Assembly: GCA_002118135.1 (NCBI GenBank)
Contig: BDIU01000063.1
Location: 558,439 to 622,438 of the forward strand
DNA length: 64,000 nt
Reading direction: 5' to 3'
Origin: Trebouxia sp. TZW2008
Taxonomy: Eukaryota; Chlorophyta; Trebouxiophyceae; Trebouxiales; Trebouxiaceae
Under the pieces are notes generated by a model. It ran no database searches. It worked only from the letters and a program-made list of their open reading frames with translations, and had not been told where the DNA came from. The position numbers and the translations under genes are program-made. Each line of letters opens with the position of its first letter. Position 1 is the stretch's first letter. Below, in pieces: positions 24,056 to 37,500 of the stretch.

Positions 24056-24593
24056 CTTGATTGCAAGAGAGTATTGAGCTTTGGACAAGACAGGGTTGCA
24101 CGTCGTTTAGAATGGCCGGTCCGACTTCCCGAGCTTTGTGAAGATCATAAGGGCGCGTCTCTTCAGCACGAATTCATAGGTTACCAGCTCAACGGGCGTT
24201 AATGCTCGAGGGTTTAACACGTGTCTTTCAAAATTTTCCTTCCCAAGACAGGGGCAGCTGGCACTGACATGAAATGGTTGTTGCTGCTCTTTGCTAGCGG
24301 CATGCAGCTGAAGCTCTGTTACGAAGCTAGCGCGGCGACCTGCATTGCGAGACCACGGGCACGATGCATGATTCCTATCATGTTTTTGCTCAATGACATG
24401 TTTGAGTTTGGTATCTCAATTTGGCAGCTGTGATTCCCAATCTCCAATGCTGCTTAGGCCTTAGCAGGTATTTGCCAACCTCGGGTGGGACGTCAGGTTG
24501 ATGCTTGATGCTCAGCACTTGTGGTGGCAGTTCACAGCGCAGCTTCAGTTCAGGTTGCAGCCCGTTCAGCTGCAGCAGCATTGTAGGCAGCAG
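24056..24593. promoter_or_regulatory. UGD upstream region
   Basis: 538 bp between the UGD start codon and the stop codon of the next minus-strand gene. It should contain the UGD promoter and the neighbour's 3' UTR. The minus-strand frame 24390-24581 is open but follows the TAG at 24594-24596, so I do not treat it as coding. Confidence 0.4.
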
Positions 24594-25200
24594 CTATATG
24601 TAGGCTAGATTTTGTGCAAAATTGTGCAACATTTGTATCAGCTCAGGCGTGAGCTGTGTCACAGAATCCGATGTATGCATGCCCAGATTCATTTTGAGCC
24701 TCTGGCATGTCAATAGGCCTCAAATTGAAAATGTCAAGGTAAGCTGAAGGTAGCCATGTGCACCTGTTTCCAAGCACTGTAGCACAAATCAAAACACCCT
24801 GCTGGCATTGGAATGCAACTAGCATTGCTCAGGGCAACGTGAACAGACTGCACAGCCTTTGCATTGGCTATGCAGCAACAGATTACAAGCCTTCCATGAC
24901 CATACTTGTCTAGTGACCATGCTGCCACAGGCATACCTCAGACAAAGCAGGGGCAATGGTAGAGGCTTCACAGCATGACACAGAAGCCAATGACTTCAAG
25001 CCGCTGTTGACTACAAGCTGACCGCTCTGTTGCCAATTGCACTGCAGGCTGTCCAGACTCCTTCCTCTGCTTTGTAGAAGTTGCAAATGCGGACTGATTC
25101 CCCGCACTTCTTCATCTGCTGCACTTGCAGGCTGAGCATCATGCACAGCGTCTGTGGCTCTGCTCAGGCGTATAAAGTCTGCTCTGAAGCCTCAGGCTCT
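24594..25200 (-). CDS. Unrecognised gene, last three exons
   Basis: I do not recognise this protein. Three exons join in phase: about 25200-24937 (upstream edge uncertain), 24904-24764 and 24701-24594, ending with TAG. The product of these exons is about 170 aa. Visible features are an amphipathic stretch (ADEEVRGISPHLQLLQSRGR), a Cys/Val-rich segment (GRLVICCCIANAKAVQSVHV), PMPAGCFDLCYSAWKQR, and a helical C-terminus (LTPELIQMLHNFAQNLAYI). Both inner junctions have good GT-AG ends. Further upstream exons probably exist: short frames at 25580-25690 and around 26594-26747 (a possible MALPIRALSQ start) are suggestive but not connected here. It could be a fast-evolving lineage-specific gene. Confidence 0.42.
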
Positions 25201-25205
25201 TAAGA

Positions 25206-28200
25206 TACTTCTGTACAGCTTCAGCAACATTCCTGAGACTAGTCTTAGTAAACCATTCCTCTTGTCCGTAGCTCAGTGCTTCGACAAAGTGAGAACTCGC
25301 AATGTCTGCGAGCACTCATGAGGCTAGGGTCTGCGCGCCAGCATGGTGTCAATCTCAAGATCTATCTGGCCACACAGCAGCATGGGAGGAGGTAGTGCGG
25401 TACTGCGGCCATTATGCTTAAGCCATTATGCTCAAGTTAGTCAGCAGTGAGACGCCAATAGACAGATTGAACTCTACCCACAACAGCAGGCAAAAGCAGC
25501 CTTTACGGAAGTGTACCTAAATGTCAAACATTTTCAAAGGGAAGCGAGCGCCACAGTGATAAGTTTCTAAGGTCAGCTGTGCAGACATTCAGGCAACATG
25601 CAAGCCAATATACCAGCCTGAATGGCGCATCACAGTGGTTATTGTCGATGTCATGACTGATGCTCTGCTGTGCACACTTCCACAGTACTTCACATGAGTA
25701 GTGGCTGCAGTTGTTCTGCCAACAAAAGCAGCTTGCATACAGCATTCTTGTTTACTGAACTCCAGTGATAAGCATCAGTGCCAAAGAAGAATGGAATGCT
25801 GTCTCTTACTGCATTTCAGTCGTTGTTGACAGCAAGGACACAGCATGGCAACTGCAGACTCATCACCATCCAAAACGCCTGGACATGTGTTCAAGCAGGC
25901 GGTTGGTGTGCTCCGCCTGTTCATTGGACTATGCTTGGTGTGCTCTGTACAGACATTACTTGACGCCCAGGACTCTGATAACGGACTGCCGGATTGACAG
26001 ATTACTTACCTCTGTCACAGACCAGCTCTCATGAAAGACCATGCTGTGCACACATTCTTGCATGAAGAGTGAGCGGACTCTGGAGCAGCCATACCTTCTC
26101 AACCTGGCACAATATGCGTCATCTCGCTTAGCCTATGCACCAATACCTGTAGCTGTTTAGTTATGTATTGGTGCTGGGACGCACCAAAGACCAAGCCTGT
26201 GTACAGGCACACACAATTATGCGCCTGGATGCTTTGACATTGGACAGATGTATCCCAACAGGTTTTGGAAAGCAAGATACAGTAGACATGGTGTCCAACT
26301 CATGCCTAGAGAATATCACCAAGCGCCCTGCTGCAGCAAGTCACAGCATGACCGTCACAGCACAGTCATAAACAGGTACAATTTGGCAGGCATATAAACT
26401 GGCAATTTGAAGCCAACAGTCATTGATTGCAATTCAAGCATATTGCATTGCCAGGCCTGCAACGAAGGTGTCTTCTTACCAGCTGGAACCTATATGTTTT
26501 GACACAAGCAGAGCATCAAAGCCCACCGGAGCATAGCAACAACTGTATCAGAGCATCGAGTTGTTGCCCCTTTGCACAGATCAGCTGCAGCCTGCTTTTT
26601 GCGATGGCATACCGTTGTACATCCAGGGCATGCAAAGTTTGCCTTAATCATCTGGTGGGCCTTCTGGCTCAAGATGTCATATTGCTTTGTGGCATGATCT
26701 TGGCATCACCTGCGACAACGCACGTATGGGCAGTGCCATGGCTTGTTTGCTTCTGTGCAAACAGCATTATTTATGCGCTGTCAACTGAATGTGCCAGCTG
26801 ATTGAGGGACAAGTCTTCTGCACATTGCATACCTGTTTGCCTGTATCTTGATCTGAGTCACATATGTGCCAATCTTGGCACACTCTTCATATCTGCTGCT
26901 ACAACACTGCAGCAGCATGATTGGACTGAACAGCAGGCAAAATCATCTTATGACCTCATTTTATCAACGGCAAGTCTCCAAGCAGGAGCGACTTGCAAGC
27001 AGCCTCGCCTGCACGACAGAATAATGTAGTTGTCAGGCTCAGCCTGTGGCATGCGTCTACGTTGATTGCTCAGCCACAACCACTGCTAAAAGAAAAAGGT
27101 CTTGGTTGAACAGCACATCAGCTGCAGGATGATCAGCTGCTCACTTGTGTGAAGCTCTGCAGGCTACTTCTGTGCTTGATGCAGCTTCCAATGCCAAACC
27201 CTGTAAAGTTTTGGCAGTCCAGCAAATTGTGAAGGACCAACTGAGAGCAGTGCTCCACGGGCTGTTGAAAGACTCAAGCATGTGCCTTCCACAAACTGCC
27301 AGTGCGTGCTGGCAGCCTCGGTGCCATGCGCAGACCTGACTAAGAAGGCGTTAGTCCATGTTGCTCGTGGAACTCTGTTTGCATCTGCAAGGTGTCAGGT
27401 GCAAAGGCTGCAAGCATTTGCTGGGCCGCAAGCTAGAACAGGCTACTGCGACCAGCTTTGCTGATTGTGTCGCGGCAGACAGGCAAGGTATTGCCTCATA
27501 ACAGTTTTTACGACTGCAAGCCTGTCCAGTCAGCTCCTCCAGCAGGCAATTAGAAGAGTGAGCCCAAGCTGAAGTCCGATGCACTTACTGTAACATCAAC
27601 AGCGCCGAAGCAGGCGCTTTTCGTCATGTGAGTTGCCAGCCCAAGCCCACATAGCATGCAACACCAAGCACACACAGCATATGGCAGCTTCTGATGCAGC
27701 TTCAGCCTGGCAACACCTGGCAGCGCATTAGGCAGCTTCTGATGCAACACAACATGCAGGTCCTTGCCTTGCAGGTACATACCAAGACTTTGGCTCGAGC
27801 TTGCACAGACGAACAAGCCAGCAGCTGGACAAAGGAGGTTTTGCCTGCCGTTTTGCCACAGCATCCAACACGCACGCTAGGCAGGCTCAGCTAGGCACGG
27901 ACTGGCGCAATCAACTGTCCCCATAGCATTATAGAGGGTTTGCATCACACAAATGGAACACTTGACTTGTTTGCTATTGCAGCTTGTGAAGTTGCAGCCT
28001 TTGAAATCAGCAATACGCGTATCATGAGACAACAGAGACTGCGCACTGCAACAGCACAAGTGCACGCCGAGCTGTACATGTTGATCATACTGCCCATGCA
28101 TAGTATGGCACATGCACCAATTCAATAAAGTCTGTGATCAGTCAGACTGGGAGCTCAATCAGACCCATCATCGAGAACCTTTGCAAAGAGCTATTGAGCC

Positions 28201-28618
28201 AAAGCTTTGTACTGTTTGCTCAGCAGGAACAACACAGAAATGTCCATAAGCTATGCCCTAGCAGCACTGCAGGCAGGACTGCAGGGTGCACTGCAAACAT
28301 GAAAGCCTATGAGCAGCGGGCAACACAACCTTCACACACTACAATTTGAGGCAGGAGGATTGTACCCCGTACGATGTTCCTTTGTACAGCACTACTCAAC
28401 GAAATAGAACGAGCTTTATGTACAGTCACAGATACTGCAATCGGGCACAACAATAGTCCACAACTGGACAGGTCATAAAGCAAGACTAAAAGCCATTCCA
28501 TACCGCAATAACAGACTTTTGTACAACATATTCACTTGGTGGGCTGCTATCAGCTACTCATGAATCAACAAGCCAAGAACCCTTGCTGATATCCCTTTCA
28601 TGCAAATCTTGCTGACAT
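25206..28618. other. Gene-poor stretch with unresolved coding fragments
   Basis: In about 3.4 kb I could not build a trustworthy model on either strand. Noted fragments: minus 25580-25700 (Cys-rich, after a TTGGCAG acceptor), minus 26594-26747 (possible first exons of the upstream unrecognised gene), minus 27780-27870 (a short frame with GKTAGKTSFVQLLA, resembling a P-loop but unsupported), and plus 25844 (ATG opening MATADSSPSKTPGHVFKQ). Any of these may be real. No known mobile element was recognised. Confidence 0.35.
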
Positions 28619-31519
28619 CTATTGCAGCAATTGCATGCTGAGCACCTCTGTAATGCTGGCCCTTTCTGATGTGGCTACTGTGAGAATACGCTGCAAGAAT
28701 AGCAACATGTTTCCCAGGTCAGGTTTGCTGACTTCACCGTAAATGTCCTTCAACAAGTCCACTACTTCATGACTGCAATCCTCCAGTATGTCAGATTGCT
28801 GGCAAGCTTGCTCCTGCAGCAAGCAATGACTGATGACTCAATGCCTTGCACCACAAGTGTGATGTTTCGAAGTCTTTTCATCTTGCAGCACACACTTTTG
28901 CTATTGGCCTGAAGCAGCAACTTTGTTTTGCATATGCTGTTGTTATGGTGATGCTGCTGAGTACAGCAAATGCATGAATGAGTGCAATAGACTGGGCTCT
29001 GTCCTAGTGAGTGTGCGTCTCAGCTCGAGTCACAGGCTCAAAGGACATCACGCGCAGCTGCCAATCAGTCCATCAGATAACATCCAAAACTTCTGGTGTG
29101 TCTACACACCGCCTCGCTGAAACAGCACACAAGCTCTGCTGTGTAAGTTTCTCAGCACATTATAGTGAAGCACCAAGCAGATGGTATGGCATGGACTTAC
29201 CCACAGCTGGTGCCGCATCAATGTTCCCTCTTTCAAGCCTGCCCCTAATGTGGAATCGCCGAACCAATACTTGCCAGTGACAATGCGCAAGAAAATGCAA
29301 CCCAATGCCCACACATCCTGAGCTTGCGCATGTACTTCCTCAAAGCCGTCCTTGGCCCAAAGCCCTCGTGCAACTTCTGGGCTGAAGCACTCTGGGCTGC
29401 TTGCCGCATTGTGTGGCAGCAGGTCATAGGGGCCTGCAGATTACGAGTACAGTCACTTCTCTTTATGTAAGGAGACTGTCCATGCAAGGACAATACAGTA
29501 CCAATCACTGCGTTCTGACTGCAGTGGTACATCTGAGTACTCAGTACTAGTAAGGACAGTTTGATATAAAGACAATCCCTTTGGCAAAGGAGTCATCACA
29601 ACGGGAGTATTTGCTGGATATCAGGATGACATGCAAGAAGCCCACAGAATTGCTGCAACAACTGCACAGACCTTGCAACTAACACAGTCATCTTTGCCTC
29701 ATGCAAAATGAACCTGGAGAAATGAGTAGGCTCACCATGGTGAACAGCACTACCGCCCAAATCTAACAAAGTGCAGTCCACAAAGTTGCTGTCTGCGTCA
29801 ACTTGCACCACCAGGTTGTCCCCCTTGATGTCCATAATTTCAAAGAGCTTCTCATGGAAATCTTTCAGTGCCTGCATCTTGACAGCACATGTTGAGGCTG
29901 AGGTTGATAAGCTTGATGTCACACTTGCGCATCGAAACCCGCATGTCTGTGTGATGCATGCATGAGCTACGCATCTCAAAGATTTGTACGTCCAGCGTAA
30001 AGAAGTGTTACATTCTGCAGCAGCATTGCTGGGAAGCACAGATCTTAGATTTGCTGTTTGTGCATGGATTGTTGCTGCAAGACTGTTGCTGGTCACGCTT
30101 GCCGTATGGCATCAAGCTCAGGTACAAATTTTGCTGTTGCGACAAGTCAGAAGGCTTACTGTTGAAATGCACTTTGCAACAAGGACGGCAGCTTGCAGCC
30201 AAGTGGCTGCCCTTTCCTGATTGTCAGCTTGCCTGTCACTCAACCTTTGCTGCAGCTGCTGACAGGCCCGATTCAGACTCAGTCCTTCTACACACCTTCA
30301 ACAAACACAAGCATGATCTGGCTATATCACATCATTATGATCAAGCTGTGAAATGCTGAGCATGTTGTATGCATGCACCTGTTTTTGAAAACCAGGTTTA
30401 GAAACAGATTGCAACAAGAATACAGGAGCACAGCAGATACTGCAAAGAACAGCAGGTAAACAAAGATGCTACAAGTCAGCCCAGAAAGCAGACACTCTTC
30501 TGAGCACATAGCTGTTGTGATTGTGGTTGTCAAGCTCACCAACATGACTCACTTTGGTATTGGTACAAGCGACTTCACTGACAAGGAAATGGTAAATTTA
30601 TTGCCAAAGACATGGTAATTTTATTGTCAAGGGCTTTACTACTCGCATTATCGACGTCGTTTGCAAATCACCTGGTAGCCAGCCACACAATACTTCTATG
30701 GGTGATTGGGCAGCATTGCCTGAAGGCAGCTACTCCCTGTACCACATGTGGCCTGCCCAAAGCCATGCGGATAGCATTCAGCTCAATGTGGGCAGACGCC
30801 TTGTCGCCTGGGAACTCATAATGCAGACGCTTAAGGGCACAGGCTTCCAGACGTCCATCTGCCATGCACACCTGTCCGCTGCACAGCATAGCAGCCATAA
30901 TCAGTCCCCACACAGCCTGTTAAATGTAGCCTGTCAAGATGCAAGCTGTCAGGCATCACCAGCCAGCGCAGTGCAACACAAAACCCAGTGTGCAACATGT
31001 CTGTGTCAAGTTGCTGCCAAGGTGCAGACTATGTTGCATACAGTCAGGCATCAACAGCAGACGCTGCACAGCACACAAAACATGAACAGCCTTACACAGT
31101 CTGATACATCTCTGCCTAAATTTGCAAAATAGATGCAGGAAAAGTTGCATGCTGTCAGATACCATCAGCAGACGCAGCACAGCATGACAAAGATGAGCAG
31201 TCCCTGCACAGTGTGATACCTGTTGTTTGTAAGTTACAGCAGTTGTAAATTTGCTGTCAACAGGCAGATGTGATGCATGCCATCAGGCATCAGCAGCAGA
31301 GGCTTCACAAGCACTTGTCCCTATGCAATGTCACTGATCTGTACACAGTTTGAGGTTTGAGACTCACTATACAACAGCACCGCTGACACCCTTGCCAAGA
31401 AGTGCTTTGTTCCTGTCGGCACTCATCAGCACAACAGGGCTGAATGTGGATGGCTGCAGATCCAGGTCACCAAACTTTCTGTTGTGCTGCATCAAGAGCT
31501 CTTGACTTTGCCTATGGAT
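28619..31519 (-). other. Protein kinase domain of the long minus-strand locus
   Basis: Kinase landmarks in order: glycine loop LLGKGVSGAV (31519-31373 exon), the VAIK equivalent EACALK and the alpha-C stretch AHIELNAIRMALG (30871 exon), alpha-E (WLQAAVLVAKCIST), catalytic loop EIMDIKGDNLVV, LLDLGGSA in place of DFG, ECFSPEVARG in place of APE, and QDVWALGCIFLRIVTG (subdomain IX). The catalytic Asp, Lys and Asn (DIKGDN) are present, but HRD is replaced by Ile-Met-Asp and DFG by DLG. It therefore looks like a divergent but possibly active Ser/Thr kinase. The hinge exon between 30216 and 30730 was not resolved. The C-terminal helices end at the stop 28619-28621. Confidence 0.8.
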
Positions 31520-34500
31520 CTGCAGCATGAGTTGCACTTGTCAGCCAGCTGTCAAAGGGCCAAGACGTAGGCTAGGTTCAGCTTCAGCAGAAGCGAATGC
31601 ACTTCCTAATGTGCCTTGAGGCAGGAGCAAATACAGTTGCTGATGTGCCGTGAGCATCAGCAAATGCAGCTCTTGATGTGCTTGTGCGGAGAAATGCAAG
31701 TGGAATTGCATAGATGCCACAAAATAGAGCTTAATATTAGAAGCAACAAAAGCAGCCAGGCATACACACCTCTGGCACATGTGACTCCAGGCTGCAGCCA
31801 GGCTCCAAACTCATAGCACAAGCTTCAAAGTGCAGCAAGCCATCCTGCGCAACAGAAACATATTTGTCAGCAGTGAGACTAAGCGATCTATGATCAGACG
31901 CAAAGGACAGTAGCTAGTCAAGAAACAGTCCTGAAGAAGAGAAGGAAGAGCTTTACATAGCTATAGCATAAACATGACGCGCATACATAGCACAGATTGT
32001 TATGCTGCTGAGTTTGAGCATGCCAGAATAGCAATGCCACAAGAGCAGCAGACATATACTGGATACAACATCTTGAATGCAATAGTCTGCACAGCTGATC
32101 CCTTTCAGGAGCAGATACTTGCCCTGATGTGATGCTTGGCCGAAGCACCGCCAGCCGTCTGCCATGAATTGCAGAAACAAGCTTACACAGTGAGGCAAAT
32201 TCACTTCACACGATGTAGTGTGTATGCCCATATTGCACACCCTTAAGAGCACACTTGCCTCATTGAAAACTTTCTCTTTTGCATCAGCAAACTCCTTCCT
32301 GTGCTGCAACATCTGCTTGAATGCCTGAATCTGCAACACAGACAAGCAGTCTCTGGGCTATGCTACTGCAACTGCAGATGATGAATGATCGCACTGTCAC
32401 TGCTTTTGACATATGTGCTGTACTGCCCAAGATTGCGTCCAATCGTTGACAGTGACAGGCATGAGTGAATTGACCCAGGGCATGGGTGCAGGGCATGACT
32501 GCATGAATGCCGAGCGCGAGTAAGTGAGCATGAGTGTATGCGTACACTGAGTCCAGCTCGTGAGTGCATGAGTGCAGGATCTGAATGCAGGGCATCAGTG
32601 CGTAAGGCTCATGCAGTATGCGTACCTCTTCAGGCGTGCTCTTCACAGTGATCCTTGGGTAGTCATCATGATCCTGGGACTCCTCCACAGTGTCATCCTC
32701 ATACTCATCCTGCAGCGCACATAGGTCACCATCAGAAATCAAGCTGTGTGGTGTGTGTGCTGCATCACACAGGTCTACAACTCTTGCAGTCTTGGCACAC
32801 ATGCCAGCCTGCTATTGTTGCCAGACACAGCATGCAAGGCTGCTTGTGTTGCCTGGCATAGCATGCAAATGCACAGTGACAAGGTGCCAGCCCATGCTAT
32901 CACTCAGAAAAGCTACTGTGAGAGTGTGCACTGAGTAGTCAGCTTGCCAAACTTCAAGACATCTAGAATGAAGTAGCAGGTGCAGTGTGGGACAGTCAGA
33001 AAGCGCACTTGCTGGCCACACCACTCATTTGTGTGAAAGGTGCCGCAATGTTTACACTGATTGGAAATTGTAATACACTGGACGATTGCAGTGAAACTAC
33101 CAAAGAGCTCAGCATCCTGTGAGCAGCTCTTGCCAATGACAACAAAGCGCATGGCTTGATGCACAATGTGCAATGCTGAATTGATTGCATAAAGCATGCT
33201 ACACTGGACCCCCCCCCCAAACCCTACCCCAACCTTACTCCAACCCCTTTCCAAAAGAGCTTAACATGCTCAGCTACATACATACCAACAGCATGCCTGG
33301 ATCTTGTTCTACAGCTGCCCTCCCTCCTCCCTTCCCCATCTATCCCAACCCCACCAGAATGCAGCTAGGCATGCAAAGCTAGATGTGAATCAGCAGCATT
33401 CGTGCTGTGCCTTTGAACACCACAGAAGATTGATTGCAAGATTGCTGACCTCATCGTGGTCCCAGCTTGCCTCACTGCCTGAAGCATCCTGCTGATCAGG
33501 CCAAGACGCCCCTGTGGAATCGTTAGTGCCCCCTTCTTCTTGCTGAGTGTGGTTCTGCAGCTCCTGGGTTTCCAGCACTGACTGCAACACACATTACGCC
33601 TTGCGTTCGTTCATGTGCCTGGGAATGCCTCATCATGGCTATGGACCCATGCATAGCTGACCATGCTATTAATGACTGCAAAGACGCCCACAATGACAAT
33701 GGATTCAGCACACATTTGGCCCTTGTCTTGCCCTTGTCCTTGGATTGTGCTGATGCAGATTACCAAGCATATGCAGGTTACCAAGCATGTGCAGGTGACC
33801 CACATCTAGCCCTTTCTTGCATTTGTATGTGTGTTTGGGGATGCGGCTCACCACGGCTATGCAGCCAGCACTCCGGACAGAGCAACTCCAACAATGCAGT
33901 CATGTGATTGTTTGTTCTAATGCAGATTGCCATGCGTGTGTAGGTAGCCCACATTGTGATCAGCATGAGGCAGGTAATTCAAGCCTACTGCTGCCTGAGC
34001 ATGGTATTCCTGAGCAGCAGGCACACCCCCAATGATGAACCCCTAGTCATTGCTGCATTTTTAGTTGTGTGCATGATGACAAGCGTGCCGGAACAAGGCA
34101 AAGCAGCCACTTTGCTACGCGTGACAATGGCACAATGATCATTCACAACAGTAGCCAAAAGAGATCTCAAATGGCATAAGAGCTGAAGGAAACAAGCTGA
34201 ACTATACTGTTGACAGCCCAACCTTAACAAAACAAATACGAGACTAGGCTATGCTTTTGCTGATGCATTGGCAAAGCGCACCTGAGGCCTCCCAAAGGGT
34301 GGGTTGTGTGCAGAGCCCACAAGCTTGGACGCGTTGTGAGCACTGTTTGCCATCACTGCTGGGCCTGCTGCTGTGGTGCTTGCATACATACCCACTGCTG
34401 GACCTGCTGCTGTGCTACCACCATACATACCCACTGCCGGGCTTGCTGCTGTGCTACCACCATACATACCCACTGTTGGGCCTGCTGCTGTGCTACCACC

Positions 34501-37500
34501 ATACATACCCACTGTTGGGCCTGCTGCTGTGCTACCACCATACATACCCACTGCTGGGCCTGCTGCTGTGCTACCACCATACATACCCACTGCCGGGCTT
34601 GCTGCTGTGCTTACACCAGACATACCACTAGACATGCCCTGCACAGACAAAGAAGACCGTCATGCAGACTGAGCCGTAGCTTTGGCTGCCACAATGCTGC
34701 TGCCTCACGCACTGCCTCTCTGATGCTTGCCAGTGAATTGCATGACCATGCTAAGTGCATACACGACCAAATAACATCCAAACTCCACAACAGGAAGGGT
34801 AGCAGCAAACATGATGTTAGTAATTGTCATAATGATGATGGTGATGACATGAAGCACATTGTAGGACAGGTGCTAGGTGTGTGTGGCCCAAGTCCAGTCT
34901 CGCCAATAAACAGCAAGAAGTAGTGCACAAGCAATGATTGCCTACCCAGACATTGCTGGGTGCGCTGCTTGTGCTGGTTCCCCTGAACGGCTCTGGTGCT
35001 TTGCTAGGGTTTGAGCCCAGCATGCCTGCAACTCCTGATTGCATTTGGCCTGGCTTTACCTCGTTTGCGCCCTGGCTGAAAGAACCCAGCTGCATCTGAT
35101 ACAGCTTGGGCTGCTGAAGGTGTGGGGGCATGGTCAGCTGCAGCACACAATGGCTGCTAAGTAATTGCAGCTTTTGACAGCAGAGCAGGCACGACTTCAT
35201 CTGGCGAGATATCAAATGTGCCACACACACCTAGCACACATGCTGAAAACTTGTAGTCGACTCTGACAGGCAAATTGCATAGTAATCATGCTAGAAAGCT
35301 GGGATGATCTTTGTGATCAGTAACAGCTGCAGTTTGCATGCTATGCAGGTCCATCCACCACAGTGGGCTGGCACATGCAAACGGCTCACTCAGCACACGC
35401 AAAGTTGTTACATGTACTGTGGTAGCTTTGGTGCACAGTGGTTCCACACTTGCTTTCAGCATTGCAATCAATGCAGGTTATAGCCAATATGCAGCATCCA
35501 AGTGCTAGTGGTCCACAGCATGCATGAAATTTAAAGCTGGGCCTTGAAGCATGGGCTCCCTGCCACTTCAACACCCAACAAACCTTGGCCAACAGTGTGT
35601 TACCATGTTGACGCCCAGAGGTAGTCTAGGTCTTGTTTTTGTCAATACCATCGAATCCAGAAGCAACTACCTATTTACCTGCAGCTTTTGTCCTTTCTGG
35701 TAGCATCGGGACAAAAAGTGTTTACCTGTCCAGGCGTCAGCTTCAGGCAACATGCACTACCAAACATGGGTTTGGCAAAAGTCACCTGAGAGTTGTGTGG
35801 GGCATTGCTGTATGCCTGGCCAGAAGATGAAGCGGCATAGACTTGGCCGAAAGGTGTTGCAGTAGAAGCTTGGCTGAAAGATGATGAAGTAGAAGCTCGG
35901 CTGAAAGGGGGAGGGATTGAAGCTCTGCTGCTGGAAGGGAAGGGGCCCCAGATGTGAGCTGGGAGGGCGCTCTGAAGTGGGTTAGTCACCTGGAAAGGGC
36001 TGCGCTCATACTCACCATATGTCTTGACCTGCAGACAATCAGATAGCGTCAAGCAATCCATCACAAATTTCTTTTTGTGTTTGACATACAGATCAAAGGG
36101 GGGCAAATACAGGTGACATCAGTACAAGTCAACAACTAATGCAAGGGCATGACACACATCAACAAGAGGAAGGCCTGCCACAGTCAAGACCAGCAAGATA
36201 ATGTGTCAAGTCAAAATGTCATAGTCTGACCTCAGACTGTGCAGAAAAGCGCTCAAAGCTGTTGGGGCCAAAGTTGCCTGCAGTGGGTCTGCTACTGCTG
36301 GTGACTGTAGGCTGGGCTCTTGACCAGGCAGGTTGGATGGTGTGTGGCTTGTCACAGCTGGCACTCTGCAATCCTGATTCGCTACTAGTGTGGAAGTCTG
36401 CTTCAATGTGGGTGTCAGCGTCAGTGAGGGAGTCAGCTTCAATGTGGAACTCTGCTTCAGTGTGGGAGTCAGCTTCAGTGTGGGAGTCAGCTTCAGTATT
36501 GGAGTCTGCTTCAATGTTGAACTCTGCTTCAATGTTGGAGTCAGCTTCAGTGTGGGAGTCAGCTTCAGTGTGGGAGTCAGCTTCAATGTTGGAGTCTGCT
36601 TCGATGTGGGAGTCAGCTTCAGCATGGAAATCAGCTTCAGCCTGTGAATTTGCTCCAGCTGCTGGCAGGGCAAGAGTGGATGCTGGACGGTCCAAATTGC
36701 CCATGCTGGATGAAGCTTCAAAGTCCTGCACAAGGCAGAGGCCATGTAAGACAGCCATTCTTGAGATAAAGCAAGTTCTCATTGCAGTAATTGCCTTTTT
36801 GGCAAGAATATGGGTCTTGAATCACACTGCCCTTGCTCAGAGGCACCTCTGCAGTCAGTATGCAGTGGTCAGTCCCAAATTGCTAGGTGCTTGCATCAAG
36901 AATGATCGCATATCACATGTCCGTACAAGGAGAGTTGACTTGTACTGGCAAACCACTGCAGTTTGTCCATTTTGAGAAGCAAGACAGACTCAACAGCCGC
37001 TGCCACTGCATTGCAACAGTGTCAAAGGATTGCTGACTGGCTGATGCCTACACACAGTGCAAGCTGCCAGGACTGTGCTTGCAAGGGTTGTGCAGCAAAC
37101 CTGCCTGAGGATTGTTACCGGCCAGCCTGAGGGGGATTACCAGTCACACCAGGCATTTCACAAAGCATGTACCAACACACCTGTCAGAATACTGTGCATG
37201 TGCCCAACGCAATTGTCATGGTGCTGTACAGGTGCCCAAAACGTCTGTGTGAAGATGAGTATGCACCCAAAACACCTGTCATGATGCTGTGCAGGCGTCA
37301 AGAACACCGTTTGTGATGTTGTGCATATGACCAAAAGAATCATATTGATGCTGTGCATGTACCAGAACATCTGCCATGATGCTGTGCATGTACCAGAACA
37401 GCATACCTGGCTACGAGGCCTGAAGGTAGGTAGGTGGATGACAGAGCCGTAGGAGGACGGTACAGGCCAGGCAGAAGCACAGGAGAAGCCTGGCTGCATG

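Noticed and set aside
24390..24581. Minus-strand open frame (LKLRCELPPQVLSIKH and so on) in line with the orphan gene.
   Set aside because: It is in the same frame but follows an in-frame TAG (24594-24596) and has no convincing acceptor, so it is probably 3' UTR. Readthrough cannot be excluded.
27690..27870. Minus-strand frame with GKTAGKTSFVQLLA, resembling a Walker A ATPase (midasin-like).
   Set aside because: The match is a dozen residues in one short frame with no Walker B, no neighbouring exon and an alternative open plus-strand frame over the same bases. It is too weak to call.
32913..33254. Minus-strand frame with CKHCGTFH and CTCYF, suggesting a zinc-binding or transposon remnant.
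   Set aside because: It lies within an intron of the long locus, lacks usable splice sites in phase, and the Cys spacing fits no family I know.
33205..33370. C-rich tract ('cccccccc' near 33210, then Pro-rich plus-strand frames).
   Set aside because: It is a simple low-complexity intronic tract without splice or start support.
34251..34923. Long plus-strand frames of Leu/Cys/His repeats over 34250-34920.
   Set aside because: They are shadows of the 39-bp coding minisatellite read on the wrong strand; the minus reading has phased splice sites.
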